Below are positions 23,637 to 31,896 of a DNA stretch of 64,000 nt, piece by piece. The position numbers and the translations under genes were made by a program. Position 1 is the stretch's first letter, and each line of letters opens with the position of its first letter. Below the pieces are notes generated by a model, which was not told where the DNA came from, did no database searches, and saw only the letters and a list, made by a program, of their open reading frames with translations. The stretch is from VRUE01 sp963708115 (GTDB lineage: Bacteria > Actinomycetota > Thermoleophilia > Solirubrobacterales > 70-9): assembly GCA_963708115.1 (NCBI GenBank), contig CAVPRX010000002.1:558001-622000 (forward strand), read 5' to 3'.

Positions 23637-24473
23637 ATGACTAAAGCCGAACTCGAGTCCAAGCACATTGCCGAGCTGCATGAGCTCGCCGCCGACGCCG
23701 GTGTCGAGCGCTACCGCATGCTGCCCCGCGCCGAGCTGATCGACAAGCTCGCGGGGGGGAGTGGCGGTGGGGCGCCGCAGCCGAAACGCGAGCGCTCCGG
23801 AGGGGACTCCGGTCAGCGCCGGCAGCGCAATCGCAGCCGCAAACCCCGCGCGGGGCGCGGCGACCGCGAGCCACGCGGCGACCGTCAGGAGCGCAAACCC
23901 CGCGAGGATCGGAAAAGCGAGCAAAAGGAGCAGCCCGCCGCGCCGCGCGAGCCCGCCGCCGCCGCCTCACCTGCCGATGCGCCGTCCGCCGTGGAGCGCC
24001 CCAAACGCAAACGGCGCCGCCGGCGTTGGGGTCGGCGCCCCAAGGGCGTTCGTGTTCACGACCTGCTTCTGCCCGCCGCCTCCGGCCGCCAGGCGATCGT
24101 CTACGCCGAGAGCCGCGCCGCCTGCACGGCGATGCTGCGCGAGGTGGCGGCGGAGCTGTCCGGCGCCGCCGAAGGACCGGACCCGATCGCCCTGCTGGTC
24201 GACCCGACACCGGAGGAGCTCGCCGACTGGAAGCGCGAGGCGCCCAAGGCCGAGATCGTCTCCGCCGGCAAAGCGAAACATGCCGAAGACGCCTTGGCCC
24301 AGGCTCGCTCTCGGGCCGGTGCGGGCGAGGACGTGATCGTCCTGATCGATTCCCTGAGTCGCTTCGCCGAGACCTTCGCCGGTGCCGAGGAGGCCCGCGA
24401 GCTCTTCGACGCCGGACTCGGCGCGGGGTCCGGCTCGCTGACCGTGGTTGCCGCCGTCGAGCGTGCCGGCTAG
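23637..24473 (+). CDS. Rho-like protein lacking a P-loop
   Basis: 278 residues. Residues 1-40 (LESKHIAELHELAADAGVER, LPRAELIDKL) are a Rho N-terminal (SAP-like) domain. Residues ~45-135 are a disordered Arg/Lys/Glu-rich linker. The rest resembles part of the Rho ATPase: EDVIVLIDSLSRFAETF corresponds to Walker B, but the place expected for the phosphate-binding loop reads DLLLPAASGRQ with no GKT/S, and the primary RNA-binding cold-shock domain is absent. It cannot be a normal Rho helicase. TAGCCT nine bases before the ATG may be its -10. Probably an RNA-binding regulator; function unknown. Confidence 0.65.
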   Translation: MTKAELESKHIAELHELAADAGVERYRMLPRAELIDKLAGGSGGGAPQPKRERSGGDSGQRRQRNRSRKPRAGRGDREPRGDRQERKPREDRKSEQKEQPAAPREPAAAASPADAPSAVERPKRKRRRRRWGRRPKGVRVHDLLLPAASGRQAIVYAESRAACTAMLREVAAELSGAAEGPDPIALLVDPTPEELADWKREAPKAEIVSAGKAKHAEDALAQARSRAGAGEDVIVLIDSLSRFAETFAGAEEARELFDAGLGAGSGSLTVVAAVERAG

Positions 24474-24533
24474 CCGGGTTTTCGCCCTCGCCACCCAACA
24501 GAGCCGATCAAGAGCGAGCTGGGGGAACCTGCC

Positions 24534-25235
24534 CTAGTCGGTGACTTCGATTGCTGTGGACGACCCTGCTGCGTTCGTGCCGCTGACTTCGGCGTCGAAG
24601 TCTTCTTCCCCCGTGGTGGTTTCGGCGCTACCGCCGCAAAGGACCCCGGACCTCGTGGCTTTGATGCCTTTGATCGGTCCTCCGAATGTGATCTTCCCGC
24701 CTGCCACGTTGCGGACGAAACCCCCGGTCAGCCCGCTCTGCGCCGGGATGTTGAATGTGCAGACCGTGGTGGCGTGGGTAGCGCTGGTGTACACGTGCGC
24801 TTCGATCTGTTTGCCTGCAGGGCAGACGATGTCAGTCGTGCTCCCCCATTTCCCGACTTCGATTGTGGTTCCAATGTGCCAGACGTAGTCACAGCCATTC
24901 ATTGTCACTGTGGCCGGGGCGGCGAGTTCGCCAATTGAGCCAACGCAGTTGCTTTGATCTTGCGCCACTGTGCGTTCTGTGGCGGGCAGGTTGCCCACAC
25001 CGTGGGGTGTGTCATTGATGTTGCCGATTGTGTAATGGACATGGCATTCCACTCTTTGCCCAAACAATCTGCGCAAACTCTTCGTTCCGGTTGCGCTTGT
25101 TGCTGTTAGCTTCACGGACGTGCCGTCGGCCACGACATGTCCTTGTGACTGGGCTGATGCTGCCGGGGCGGACATCGAGCTCACCGCCAGGACGGCTGAG
25201 ATCGAAAGACCGAGAGCTCCTAGGTTGCGAGTCAT
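24534..25235 (-). CDS. Secreted protein, unknown function
   Basis: 233 residues with a clear signal peptide (LGLSISAVLAVSSMSAPAASA). The mature part is rich in Thr/Gly/Ala, has about seven Cys and looks beta-rich (VKLTATSATGTKSLRRL, ATVTMNGCDYVWHIGTTIEV, NVAGGKITFGGPIKGI). GGAAGGGAG lies just before the ATG. Lower GC than most of the window. It diverges from the propeller protein at 25293. No family recognised. Confidence 0.65.
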   Translation of the reverse strand: MTRNLGALGLSISAVLAVSSMSAPAASAQSQGHVVADGTSVKLTATSATGTKSLRRLFGQRVECHVHYTIGNINDTPHGVGNLPATERTVAQDQSNCVGSIGELAAPATVTMNGCDYVWHIGTTIEVGKWGSTTDIVCPAGKQIEAHVYTSATHATTVCTFNIPAQSGLTGGFVRNVAGGKITFGGPIKGIKATRSGVLCGGSAETTTGEEDFDAEVSGTNAAGSSTAIEVTD

Positions 25236-25292
25236 CTCCCTTCCTTTCGATCGACGCCTATGGCTCCTTGGGACCGGCTGATTTCTGGATCA

Positions 25293-26831
25293 ATGACCAA
25301 GAATAAACGAATAATTTGGTGTAGTCTACTTATATTGATTAGCTGCTGGGTGGCTGTCAATCCTCTGGCTGCCCGCGCATCTGCAGAGCCCGTCGGGCTT
25401 GTCGAAGAGCTCTACGTCGGCGGCTGGGTCTACTCGCCGACGCCCGGCCCGGGCGGGGATGTCTGGTTCAGCTTCGATAAGGACCCGGTGCGGACCGGCG
25501 ACACCGCGATCGGCCGGATCACGCCGCAGGGCAAGAAGACTCTCTTCAGCAAAGGGCTCGACCCCCGCAGCGGCCCCGGGGACATGACGCTCGGCCCCGA
25601 CGGGAATATCTGGTTCGCGGACGACGGCAAGCGCCCGGCGATCGGCCGGATCACCCCGCAGGGCACGATCACCGAGTTCAGGGCCGGGCTCGCTCCCAAG
25701 AGCAGGCCGGGGACGATCGTCCCCGGCCCCGACGGGAACCTCTGGTTCACCAAGGTGGGGCGGAGCCCGGCGATCGGCCGCATAACGCCGGACGGCACGA
25801 TCACCGAGTTCCGCGAAGGCCTGGATCCGAAAGGCACGCCCGTGGGGATCGTCGTCGGCCCCGACGGCAATCTCTGGTTCGGCGACACCGCCAGGACGAT
25901 CGGGCGGGTCACGCCCCAAGGCGCGATTACCGAGCTCGGCGAAGGGCCGCCAGCCGTGGGCGGTCTGGTCGCGCCGGTCGCCGGCCCCGACGGGAACATC
26001 TGGACTGCCGCCTCAGGCTCGCCTCTCGGCTTTGCGCGGGTTTCTCCGCTCGGCGCGATCTCCAAGTTCAGCGCCGGCTTGAGCTCGCAGGTCAGCCTGC
26101 TCGGCCCGCTCGCCGCCGGCCCCGACGGCAACCTCTGGTTCACCGCGCGGGGAAGCGATCATCTGGCGGTCGGGCGGGTCACGCCGAGCGGTGGGATCGC
26201 CGAATTCACCGACTGCCTGCACACGGGCCCGCCCTACACCGGCCCCAACTCGATAACCGCCGGTCCCGACGGCAACGTCTGGTTCACCAGCCTGACTACG
26301 CGCAGCCTGCCCAACATCGGCACGCCGCCGGCGATCGGCAGGATCACGCCCAGTGGCGAGATCACTGAGTTCCGCGCCGGCATGATCTACGCCAGCTCTC
26401 CGAACGAAATCATCACCGGCCCCGACGGAGCACTCTGGTTCGCCGATCGCGAACTGAGGTCGATCGGCCGTATCGTCCCGCCGAGCGCCCCACCGAACAC
26501 CTTCGTCGTCCGCCCGGCGGAGCGGGCGCGGCGCGACGGCGTGACCTCGGTTCCGGTCGCCGTCCCCGGCCCGGGGACGCTCACGATGCAGCCGATCGGC
26601 CTGCTCTCTTACCGCAACAGGCTGACCCCGCTCCACGGCGCGCCCGCGTCCGCGGCCAGCGCAGCGATTTGTGGCGAGACGAGCCTCCGCCTCGCCCTCA
26701 AGGGCATCGCGAGGGCGCGCCTGCGCCACTACGGCGGCATTCGCCTCAAAGCGAAGGTCGCCTTCACGCCCAGCGGCGGCTCGACCTACGAAGAAGAGGT
26801 CACGATCGGGGTCGGACTGCGCCGACGGTGA
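25293..26831 (+). CDS. Secreted beta-propeller protein (Vgb/virginiamycin-B-lyase-like repeats)
   Basis: 512 residues from ATG 25293, giving a signal peptide (IIWCSLLILISCWVAVNPLAARA). Eight or so repeats of about 45 residues with the theme GPDGNLWFT...IGRITPxGxITEF form a predicted propeller. Virginiamycin B lyase has this architecture but also specific catalytic residues I cannot confirm, so enzymatic activity is not claimed. The C-terminal ~110 residues form a separate beta-rich domain. An earlier in-frame ATG at 25260 would put a charged stretch before the signal. Confidence 0.78.
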   Translation: MTKNKRIIWCSLLILISCWVAVNPLAARASAEPVGLVEELYVGGWVYSPTPGPGGDVWFSFDKDPVRTGDTAIGRITPQGKKTLFSKGLDPRSGPGDMTLGPDGNIWFADDGKRPAIGRITPQGTITEFRAGLAPKSRPGTIVPGPDGNLWFTKVGRSPAIGRITPDGTITEFREGLDPKGTPVGIVVGPDGNLWFGDTARTIGRVTPQGAITELGEGPPAVGGLVAPVAGPDGNIWTAASGSPLGFARVSPLGAISKFSAGLSSQVSLLGPLAAGPDGNLWFTARGSDHLAVGRVTPSGGIAEFTDCLHTGPPYTGPNSITAGPDGNVWFTSLTTRSLPNIGTPPAIGRITPSGEITEFRAGMIYASSPNEIITGPDGALWFADRELRSIGRIVPPSAPPNTFVVRPAERARRDGVTSVPVAVPGPGTLTMQPIGLLSYRNRLTPLHGAPASAASAAICGETSLRLALKGIARARLRHYGGIRLKAKVAFTPSGGSTYEEEVTIGVGLRRR

Positions 26832-26850
26832 CAGGGAGGCCGGCGACGAT

Positions 26851-27381
26851 TCAGCGCCGGTAGGCGATGCGGCGCCAGGAAGGCTCTTTGGAGAGCTCGA
26901 TCAGCTCGTTGCTGCGATCGGGCTGGACGTAGCCGAAGGTCTGCGTGGTGTCGTCGAAGACGACGTCGAGCTCACCCTCCTTGACCCGCTGGTCGAGCCA
27001 GGCACCGCGGAAGACGAGGCGCCGCAGCCAGTGGACGAGGCTGCGGTTGGAGGGGCCGACCAGGTCCTCCCAGTTGACGTTGATGTGCTCGCCGAGCTCT
27101 GAGCTGGGCTCGGCGATCTCGCCGTTGACGGCGAGATCGAGCAGGTCGTCGAGCTCCTCGCGGCTCAGTCCCTGCTGGACGAAGCCGAGTTTGACCGCGG
27201 CCTGCTCGACACGCTGGCCGAAGTCCTCCTCGTTGAAGGCAAAGCGGAGCTCGCCGTACTCGAGCACGTAGTCGGAGCCCGACTCGTAATTTCCTCTGCG
27301 GGTCGTCTTCTTGTTCATTGAGTTGAAGCCAATCCGCCGTCGCCAGCCCAGCAACGGCAGGTGCTGGATCATGCCTGTCAT
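26851..27381 (-). CDS. Unknown protein at the end of the protease/ATP-grasp cassette
   Basis: 176 residues from ATG 27381 (or 155 from ATG 27318). Acidic/hydrophobic body: VLEYGELRFAFNEEDFGQRV, LSREELDDLLDLAVNGEI, SLVHWLRRLVFRGAWLDQRV, DVVFDDTTQTFGYVQPDRSN. No signal peptide or membrane segment. Last gene of a minus-strand run, 84 bases after the ATP-grasp gene. I do not recognise the family; context suggests it is a partner or target of the ATP-grasp enzyme. Confidence 0.55.
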   Translation of the reverse strand: MTGMIQHLPLLGWRRRIGFNSMNKKTTRRGNYESGSDYVLEYGELRFAFNEEDFGQRVEQAAVKLGFVQQGLSREELDDLLDLAVNGEIAEPSSELGEHINVNWEDLVGPSNRSLVHWLRRLVFRGAWLDQRVKEGELDVVFDDTTQTFGYVQPDRSNELIELSKEPSWRRIAYRR

Positions 27382-27464
27382 CGTAGTCCCGTGCCTTGTG
27401 GAGGAGACCGCTGAACGAGGTTTTGCGCGTCGAAGCGCTGCGAGGACGATCCGGGGCGGGGCGC

Positions 27465-28388
27465 TCAGGCCCCGGCCAGATACCGCGCCAGGGCCTCGCC
27501 GATCGGCTGCTCGGTCTGGGACTCGTAGAAGCTGAACGCCGGGCTGGGGTTGACCTCGAAGCAGAAGACCTCGTCCTCCGGCGTGATCCGCAGGTCGATT
27601 CCGGCGAAGGGCAGGTCCAGCTCGTGGGCAAGCTCGACGCAGCGTTCCTCGACCTCGTTCGGCAGCGTCGCGGGGCGCATCTCGGCGCCTTCTCCGGCTT
27701 GCCGGACGGCGTAGCGGTAGTCGGTGGCCTCGCTGCGCACGGCGGTGGCGATGACTTCGTCCCCGATCACGTGGGCGCGCACGTCGGTGCCGGGGACGAA
27801 CGCCTGGAACTGCACGGGGCACCAGCGGATCAGCTCGAGCCGCTCGAGGTCGTTCTCCTCGACGGACTGGACGATCGAGCGGACCCCGCTGATCGACTTG
27901 TAGATGACGCGATCGTGGCCGGCGGCGAACTCCCGGGCCAGCTCGGGATCGTTGGTGATCAGCGTCTCCGGCACGGAGAAGCCGTGCGCGGCGATCAGCT
28001 GCGACTGGTAGGGCTTGGAGGAGTTGGAGCCTTGCGGTCGCGAGCGGTTGACGACCCGTCCGGGGGCGATCTCGAACCAGGTCATCAGGGTCTCGTGCAG
28101 GGTGCGGCAGTGTGCCCGCAGCGGTGAGGAAGCCGGCTCGTCGCGCAGCTCGGGCAGGAAGCGGTCGTCCATCAGGCGGGTATAGACGCCACTGAACGCC
28201 CGCAGCGGATAGGTCGAGCCGTCGATCTTCAGCTCTCCCGAGATCTCGCCGCCGGCAAGCTCGAAGCCGAGCTCCATCGATGCGGCCTTGCGCTGGTTGA
28301 ACATCACGTAGTCGGCACCGAGGCGCTCGAGCTCGTGCTCGGCCATCGCCAGCGAGGTCTCGGAGGGAATGCCGCAGAGGAGAATCAC
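27465..28388 (-). CDS. ATP-grasp (RimK/MvdD-like) ligase
   Basis: 307 residues from a GTG that overlaps the previous stop (GTGA). The ATP-grasp fold is indicated by VIYKSISGVRSIVQ (nucleotide-binding Lys and glycine turn), CPVQFQAFVPGTDVRAHVIG and the metal-binding end LPFAGIDLRITPEDEVFCFE followed by VNPSPAF. Such ligases form amide or ester bonds through an acyl-phosphate, often on peptides (RimK, graspetide enzymes). Both the upstream half-ATP-grasp protein and the subtilase are overlapping or adjacent, so this is probably one functional unit. Substrate unknown. Confidence 0.8.
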   Translation of the reverse strand: MILLCGIPSETSLAMAEHELERLGADYVMFNQRKAASMELGFELAGGEISGELKIDGSTYPLRAFSGVYTRLMDDRFLPELRDEPASSPLRAHCRTLHETLMTWFEIAPGRVVNRSRPQGSNSSKPYQSQLIAAHGFSVPETLITNDPELAREFAAGHDRVIYKSISGVRSIVQSVEENDLERLELIRWCPVQFQAFVPGTDVRAHVIGDEVIATAVRSEATDYRYAVRQAGEGAEMRPATLPNEVEERCVELAHELDLPFAGIDLRITPEDEVFCFEVNPSPAFSFYESQTEQPIGEALARYLAGA

Positions 28389-29122
28389 GCCGCGGCTCCG
28401 TTGGCGAGCGTGGCGGCGAGCCGATCGACAAGTGGCTCGCCGCCGAGCCTCAGGTCGGGGTGGGGGGTGGCACCGGCGAACTCCCATCCCCCGGCGACAT
28501 CCCGGCGCAGCTCGATCCCGAGGATGTCCGTGCCGCTCAGCTCGGCGAGGCGCAGGCAGGCCTCGTTCTCCGGGTCTGGCAGCGGGGCGCCGTAGAGCTC
28601 TCCACAAGCGACCAGCACGTTGCAGGTGGGCTGCGAGTAGGGGTCCGCCTGCGGCGCTCCGTTCCGCCGCGGCGCAGGAATGCGACGAACGGGAGTGTCG
28701 AGGCCGGCCCGCCCGGCGAGCGCCAGCCACTGGGTCTGATCCATGATTGGCCCGGAGAGCCCGAACGGGACCGGGCGGTTGAGGACGATTCCCGGCATCG
28801 CCGCGAGCCAGCTGAGGAAGAGGGCCGAGATCTCCTGCATCGCGTAGGTGTGCTCGTCCTCAGTGGCGACCTCGAGGTGCGCGAACGGAAGCCGGGTGAT
28901 CCTGTTGAGCAGCCCGTCGACCCGCTCGCCCGCCAGCTGCCGGCCGTCGGCGAGCCGGATCCGCACCGAGGCCCCGTCGCTGCCGAGTCGGTGCTCGATC
29001 GACTGCGAGTAGGCAAGCGCCTCGACGCTGACGACCTCGACCGGCGCGAGCTCACGCGCGACCAGGCGACGCGCGACCCAGAGGGCCGCGACGTCGCCTG
29101 GGCTGCAGGCAATCAGCCACAC
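28385..29122 (-). CDS. Half-ATP-grasp-like protein (pre-ATP-grasp region only)
   Basis: 245 residues. VDGLLNRITRLPFA, AMQEISALFLSWLAAMPGIV and LNRPVPFGLSGPIMDQTQWL followed by AGLDTPVRR resemble the N-terminal region and first lid of MvdD-type ATP-grasp proteins, but no catalytic ATP-grasp C-terminal half follows. GTG start eight bases after the subtilase stop; the 3' end overlaps the complete ATP-grasp gene. It may pair with that protein as a regulatory or substrate-binding subunit. Assignment rests on pattern reading only. Confidence 0.55.
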   Translation of the reverse strand: MWLIACSPGDVAALWVARRLVARELAPVEVVSVEALAYSQSIEHRLGSDGASVRIRLADGRQLAGERVDGLLNRITRLPFAHLEVATEDEHTYAMQEISALFLSWLAAMPGIVLNRPVPFGLSGPIMDQTQWLALAGRAGLDTPVRRIPAPRRNGAPQADPYSQPTCNVLVACGELYGAPLPDPENEACLRLAELSGTDILGIELRRDVAGGWEFAGATPHPDLRLGGEPLVDRLAATLANGAAA

Positions 29123-29130
29123 GGCCGGCC

Positions 29131-31491
29131 TCAGACCTCGGTCGCCTTCTCGACGTCCTTGGCGTCCTTCGATTGCTTCGCTTGCGCCGCTTCTCCCTCG
29201 AGCTTCGAGACGTCGGACTCGTGGGTCAGCGCTCCTTCGCTCAGGTCGGGCCTGAACTGGGGAGAGATGAAATGCGACATGAGGGCTTCCAGGCGGCCGA
29301 TGCGGTGCTGCACGGAGCCGAAGCGTTCGACCTCTCCACGGTCGAAGCCGTGCACCCCCTCGCGGGCGATTTTGTCGTCGCGGCGGAAGATGAACTCGGG
29401 TTCGCGTTTGTCGGGCTGCTCCTTGACCTCGAGCTTCTCGTTCTTGTCGGCTTTCTCCTTCTGTGCCTTCTCGGCCCGCTCGTCTTTCTCGCTCTTCTCG
29501 GTTTTCTCACTGCGCTCCGGCTTCTCGGGCTTCTCCCACTTCTCGTCCTTCGTCTCCTTGTCCTTGTCGTCCTTGGCGACCTTCTCGCTCTGGAAGTCTT
29601 TCTCGTCCCACTCCGGCTTCTCGGGCTTCTCGAACTTCTCTTCCTTCTCGCTCTTCTCTTTCTCCGCCTTCTCGTCCTTCTCGCGTTTCTCTTTCTCGCC
29701 CTTCTCGTCTTTCTCCCATTTCTCGGGCTTCTCGATTTTCTCTTTGGCCTCTTCCTTGACGTCGATGATCCGGTCGTTGAAGCCGGGCGCTCGCAGGCGC
29801 TCGACCTGCTGGCCCAGGTTCAGTCTGCCGCCGGCCTCGATCTGGAGTTTGTCGCCGCCGAGCCCGCCCTCGACCTCGCCTTTCTCCTTGCCGTCTTTCT
29901 CCTTCTTGATTTTGAGCTTGCCCTCGATCTCGAGCTTCTCGTTCTTTGCCTCCTTGGCCTCGAATTTCTCTTTGCCCTCGCGTTTCTCTTTGATCTCCTT
30001 GCCCCGGCCCCATCCCTTGGTGATCCCCTCAACCGCTCGGAACAGGGAGAGCAGATCCGGGCGGTTGCCGATTCGCTGCGAGACAGGGGCGCTGGGCGAC
30101 GCCTGTTGCGGCGATCCCGTCTGGCGCAGGTAGGAGCGGCAGTCGGCGGGCGTCAGCGTCCGACCGCGGGCGCGTGAGAACCCCTGCAGGGAGGCGAGAG
30201 CGCCGACCACGATCGGCGAGGCGCTCGAGGTGCCGCTGAACTGATCCGTGTACCAGACGTCCTCGCCGGCACCGCCCTGCAGATCGCCGTAGCCGCAGGT
30301 CGTCACCTCGCGGCCCCAGCCCTGCGCGTCGACCAGGGCGCCGTGGTTGGAGAAGTCGAGGCGCGAGCGGTCGGGGCCGTGGTCGCGCCCGTGCGTTCCT
30401 GGCGGTGGCGCGCCGGCGCCGACGACTATCGCTCCCGAGTCGTGGTTCGCCCGGTTGAACGGGTTGGTCCAGCTCGCCGGGAAGCCCGACCCGGGTTTGT
30501 TGTAGAGGGCGTCGTCGAGATTCTCGGCGCCGTTCCCGCCGGCCTCGACCACGATCACCCCGCGGCTCGTCGCGTAGAGGATCGCGTCGAAGTCGTCGGG
30601 CCACCACTCGACCGCGATGTAGCCGAGCTGGTCGCCGCGTTCCTGGAAGTTGTGACGCGGACCGGGGCGGTGGAGCTCGATCAGGATGATGTCGCCGGCG
30701 CTGAGCGCGTTGGCGGCCTGCCTGATCGCCTGTCCCGAGCCCATGCCGGGGCCGAAGATCGAGACCGTCCGCAGGTTGGCGGCGGGGGAGATGCCGGTCA
30801 CGCCGAAGGTATTGGTGTCGCCGCTGAACTCCCCGGCGACCGCGGTGCCGTGGTTGCGCCAGCCGATGTCGGTGCTCATCGAGCCGCCGATGAGGCCCCC
30901 CTGGTTGCCTCCGAGGTCCTCGTGGGTGAAGCGCCAAGCGCCCTCGACGTCGATGATCCTGACCCCGGCGCCGTCGCCACCCGGGCGTCCCCAGGCGTAG
31001 CGGGCGTCGACGCCCGCTGGAGCCGCATCGAGATAGCCCTGATGGGAGGAGAAGTCGGGCGTGGTGGTCGGAGGCTCCGCGGCCAGCGGCGCGAGGTCGG
31101 TGAGCATGGCCGGAGGCTCTGCCGGCGGCTTCACGTATGCCGTCTCGACGATGTCGAGCCCGGCCAGCTCCTCGGCCAGCGCGGTGGGGTCCTTTGCACC
31201 TTCGGCCTGGTAGTAGATGGAGAGATCGGGCGACGCGACGCCCGTCTGAGCGGCTGCGGCCGCGGCCTCGACGCGGAGGCGCTGCTCACTCGCGCCGAAG
31301 AGCGGCGTCAACTCGGCGTTGGCCGAGTCCATCGCCTCGGCCAGTGGCGCTGCGTCGGCGGCTTTCGCGGCGAGCTCCTCGGGTCCGGCTCTGAGCCCCG
31401 CCTCGGGGTGCACCACGACCACCAGTTCGGGGGGCGGAAGCTCGTAAGCGGATTTGTCGACCTTTTTGCGTTTCGATTTGGACTGGGCCAC
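29131..31491 (-). CDS. Subtilase (S8 serine peptidase) with propeptide and K/E-rich tail
   Basis: 786 residues, GTG start with AAGGAG upstream. Residues ~20-128 form an I9-like propeptide ending AYVKPPAEPP. Catalytic residues: Asp181 (RIIDVEGA), His214 (NHGTAVAG), oxyanion Asn320 (EAGGNGAEN), Ser422 (GTSSASP). From ~495 to ~715 is an extreme Lys/Glu region (EKEKREKDEKAEKEK type), probably a single alpha helix. No signal peptide is evident at the N-terminus, so it may act in the cytoplasm or be exported unusually. Downstream genes encode ATP-grasp-type proteins, upstream a stand-alone propeptide homolog. Confidence 0.88.
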   Translation of the reverse strand: MAQSKSKRKKVDKSAYELPPPELVVVVHPEAGLRAGPEELAAKAADAAPLAEAMDSANAELTPLFGASEQRLRVEAAAAAAQTGVASPDLSIYYQAEGAKDPTALAEELAGLDIVETAYVKPPAEPPAMLTDLAPLAAEPPTTTPDFSSHQGYLDAAPAGVDARYAWGRPGGDGAGVRIIDVEGAWRFTHEDLGGNQGGLIGGSMSTDIGWRNHGTAVAGEFSGDTNTFGVTGISPAANLRTVSIFGPGMGSGQAIRQAANALSAGDIILIELHRPGPRHNFQERGDQLGYIAVEWWPDDFDAILYATSRGVIVVEAGGNGAENLDDALYNKPGSGFPASWTNPFNRANHDSGAIVVGAGAPPPGTHGRDHGPDRSRLDFSNHGALVDAQGWGREVTTCGYGDLQGGAGEDVWYTDQFSGTSSASPIVVGALASLQGFSRARGRTLTPADCRSYLRQTGSPQQASPSAPVSQRIGNRPDLLSLFRAVEGITKGWGRGKEIKEKREGKEKFEAKEAKNEKLEIEGKLKIKKEKDGKEKGEVEGGLGGDKLQIEAGGRLNLGQQVERLRAPGFNDRIIDVKEEAKEKIEKPEKWEKDEKGEKEKREKDEKAEKEKSEKEEKFEKPEKPEWDEKDFQSEKVAKDDKDKETKDEKWEKPEKPERSEKTEKSEKDERAEKAQKEKADKNEKLEVKEQPDKREPEFIFRRDDKIAREGVHGFDRGEVERFGSVQHRIGRLEALMSHFISPQFRPDLSEGALTHESDVSKLEGEAAQAKQSKDAKDVEKATEV

Positions 31492-31507
31492 TGGGATCTC
31501 CTTCGGA

Positions 31508-31780
31508 CTAGGGGGGCTCGGCGGATGGCTTCATGTACGCGGCCTCGACGGCGTCGCTGCGCCGCAGGGCTCCGAGTGCCCGGTCCGCCGCATCGGCGTC
31601 CGGGACCTCGACGGTGAAGTAGGCGGCCAGGGCTGGGTCGCTCTCGCCGGGATGCATCGGTTCGAAGGAGAGCCCGAGGTCCTCGAGTCCGGGCAGGGGG
31701 TGCTCGGGCCCCGGGCTCGCCTCCGATTTGCGAGCAAGCTCCGCGGTAGCCGTATGGCTCAGCTGGACGACGATCTCCAA
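31508..31780 (-). CDS. Stand-alone subtilase-propeptide-like protein
   Basis: 90 residues from a TTG with GGGAGG nine bases upstream. Its C-terminal half (AYFTVEVPDADAADRALGAL, then EAAYMKPSAEPP) parallels the end of the adjacent subtilase propeptide (ETAYVKPPAEPP). Free propeptide-like proteins can inhibit or fold subtilases in trans. First gene of the minus-strand cassette, 16 bases before the protease start. Could instead be a modified peptide precursor for the ATP-grasp enzyme. Confidence 0.6.
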   Translation of the reverse strand: MEIVVQLSHTATAELARKSEASPGPEHPLPGLEDLGLSFEPMHPGESDPALAAYFTVEVPDADAADRALGALRRSDAVEAAYMKPSAEPP

Positions 31781-31804
31781 GAGCCCGACCTCCCACGCGA
31801 GACG

Positions 31805-31865
31805 CTCATGGTGTTTGAACCTAACATATAAACACGTAATGTTTTAATGTTTTTTGTTAAACCCT
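31805..31865 (-). promoter_or_regulatory. AT-rich promoter region of protease/ATP-grasp cassette
   Basis: A strikingly AT-rich stretch upstream of the TTG at 31780. On the minus strand it holds TTAACA, then ACATTACGTG and TTTATATGTTAGG (possible -10 TATATG). AACAT...ATGTT repeats (31822-31842) form an imperfect palindrome that might bind a regulator. Exact boxes are uncertain. Confidence 0.4.
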
Positions 31866-31896
31866 TGGCACATTTCCGGGGGGAGAGAAATGGCGG

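Noticed and set aside
21632..23668. 678-codon minus-strand ORF opposite glpD
   Set aside because: No recognisable domain; glpD and the nitroreductase on the plus strand are unambiguous.
24464..24484. CCGGC-ta-GCCGG followed by TTTT at the end of the Rho-like gene
   Set aside because: Loop of two bases is too tight and it overlaps the stop codon; not strong enough to call a terminator.
29131..30010. K/E-coding repeats considered as a DNA repeat or CRISPR-like array
   Set aside because: No regular unit length or spacers; explained by biased codons for Lys and Glu.
29173..30177. Leu/Phe-rich plus-strand ORF looking like a membrane protein
   Set aside because: Mirror image of the K/E-rich tail codons of the subtilase; apparent hydrophobicity is an artefact.
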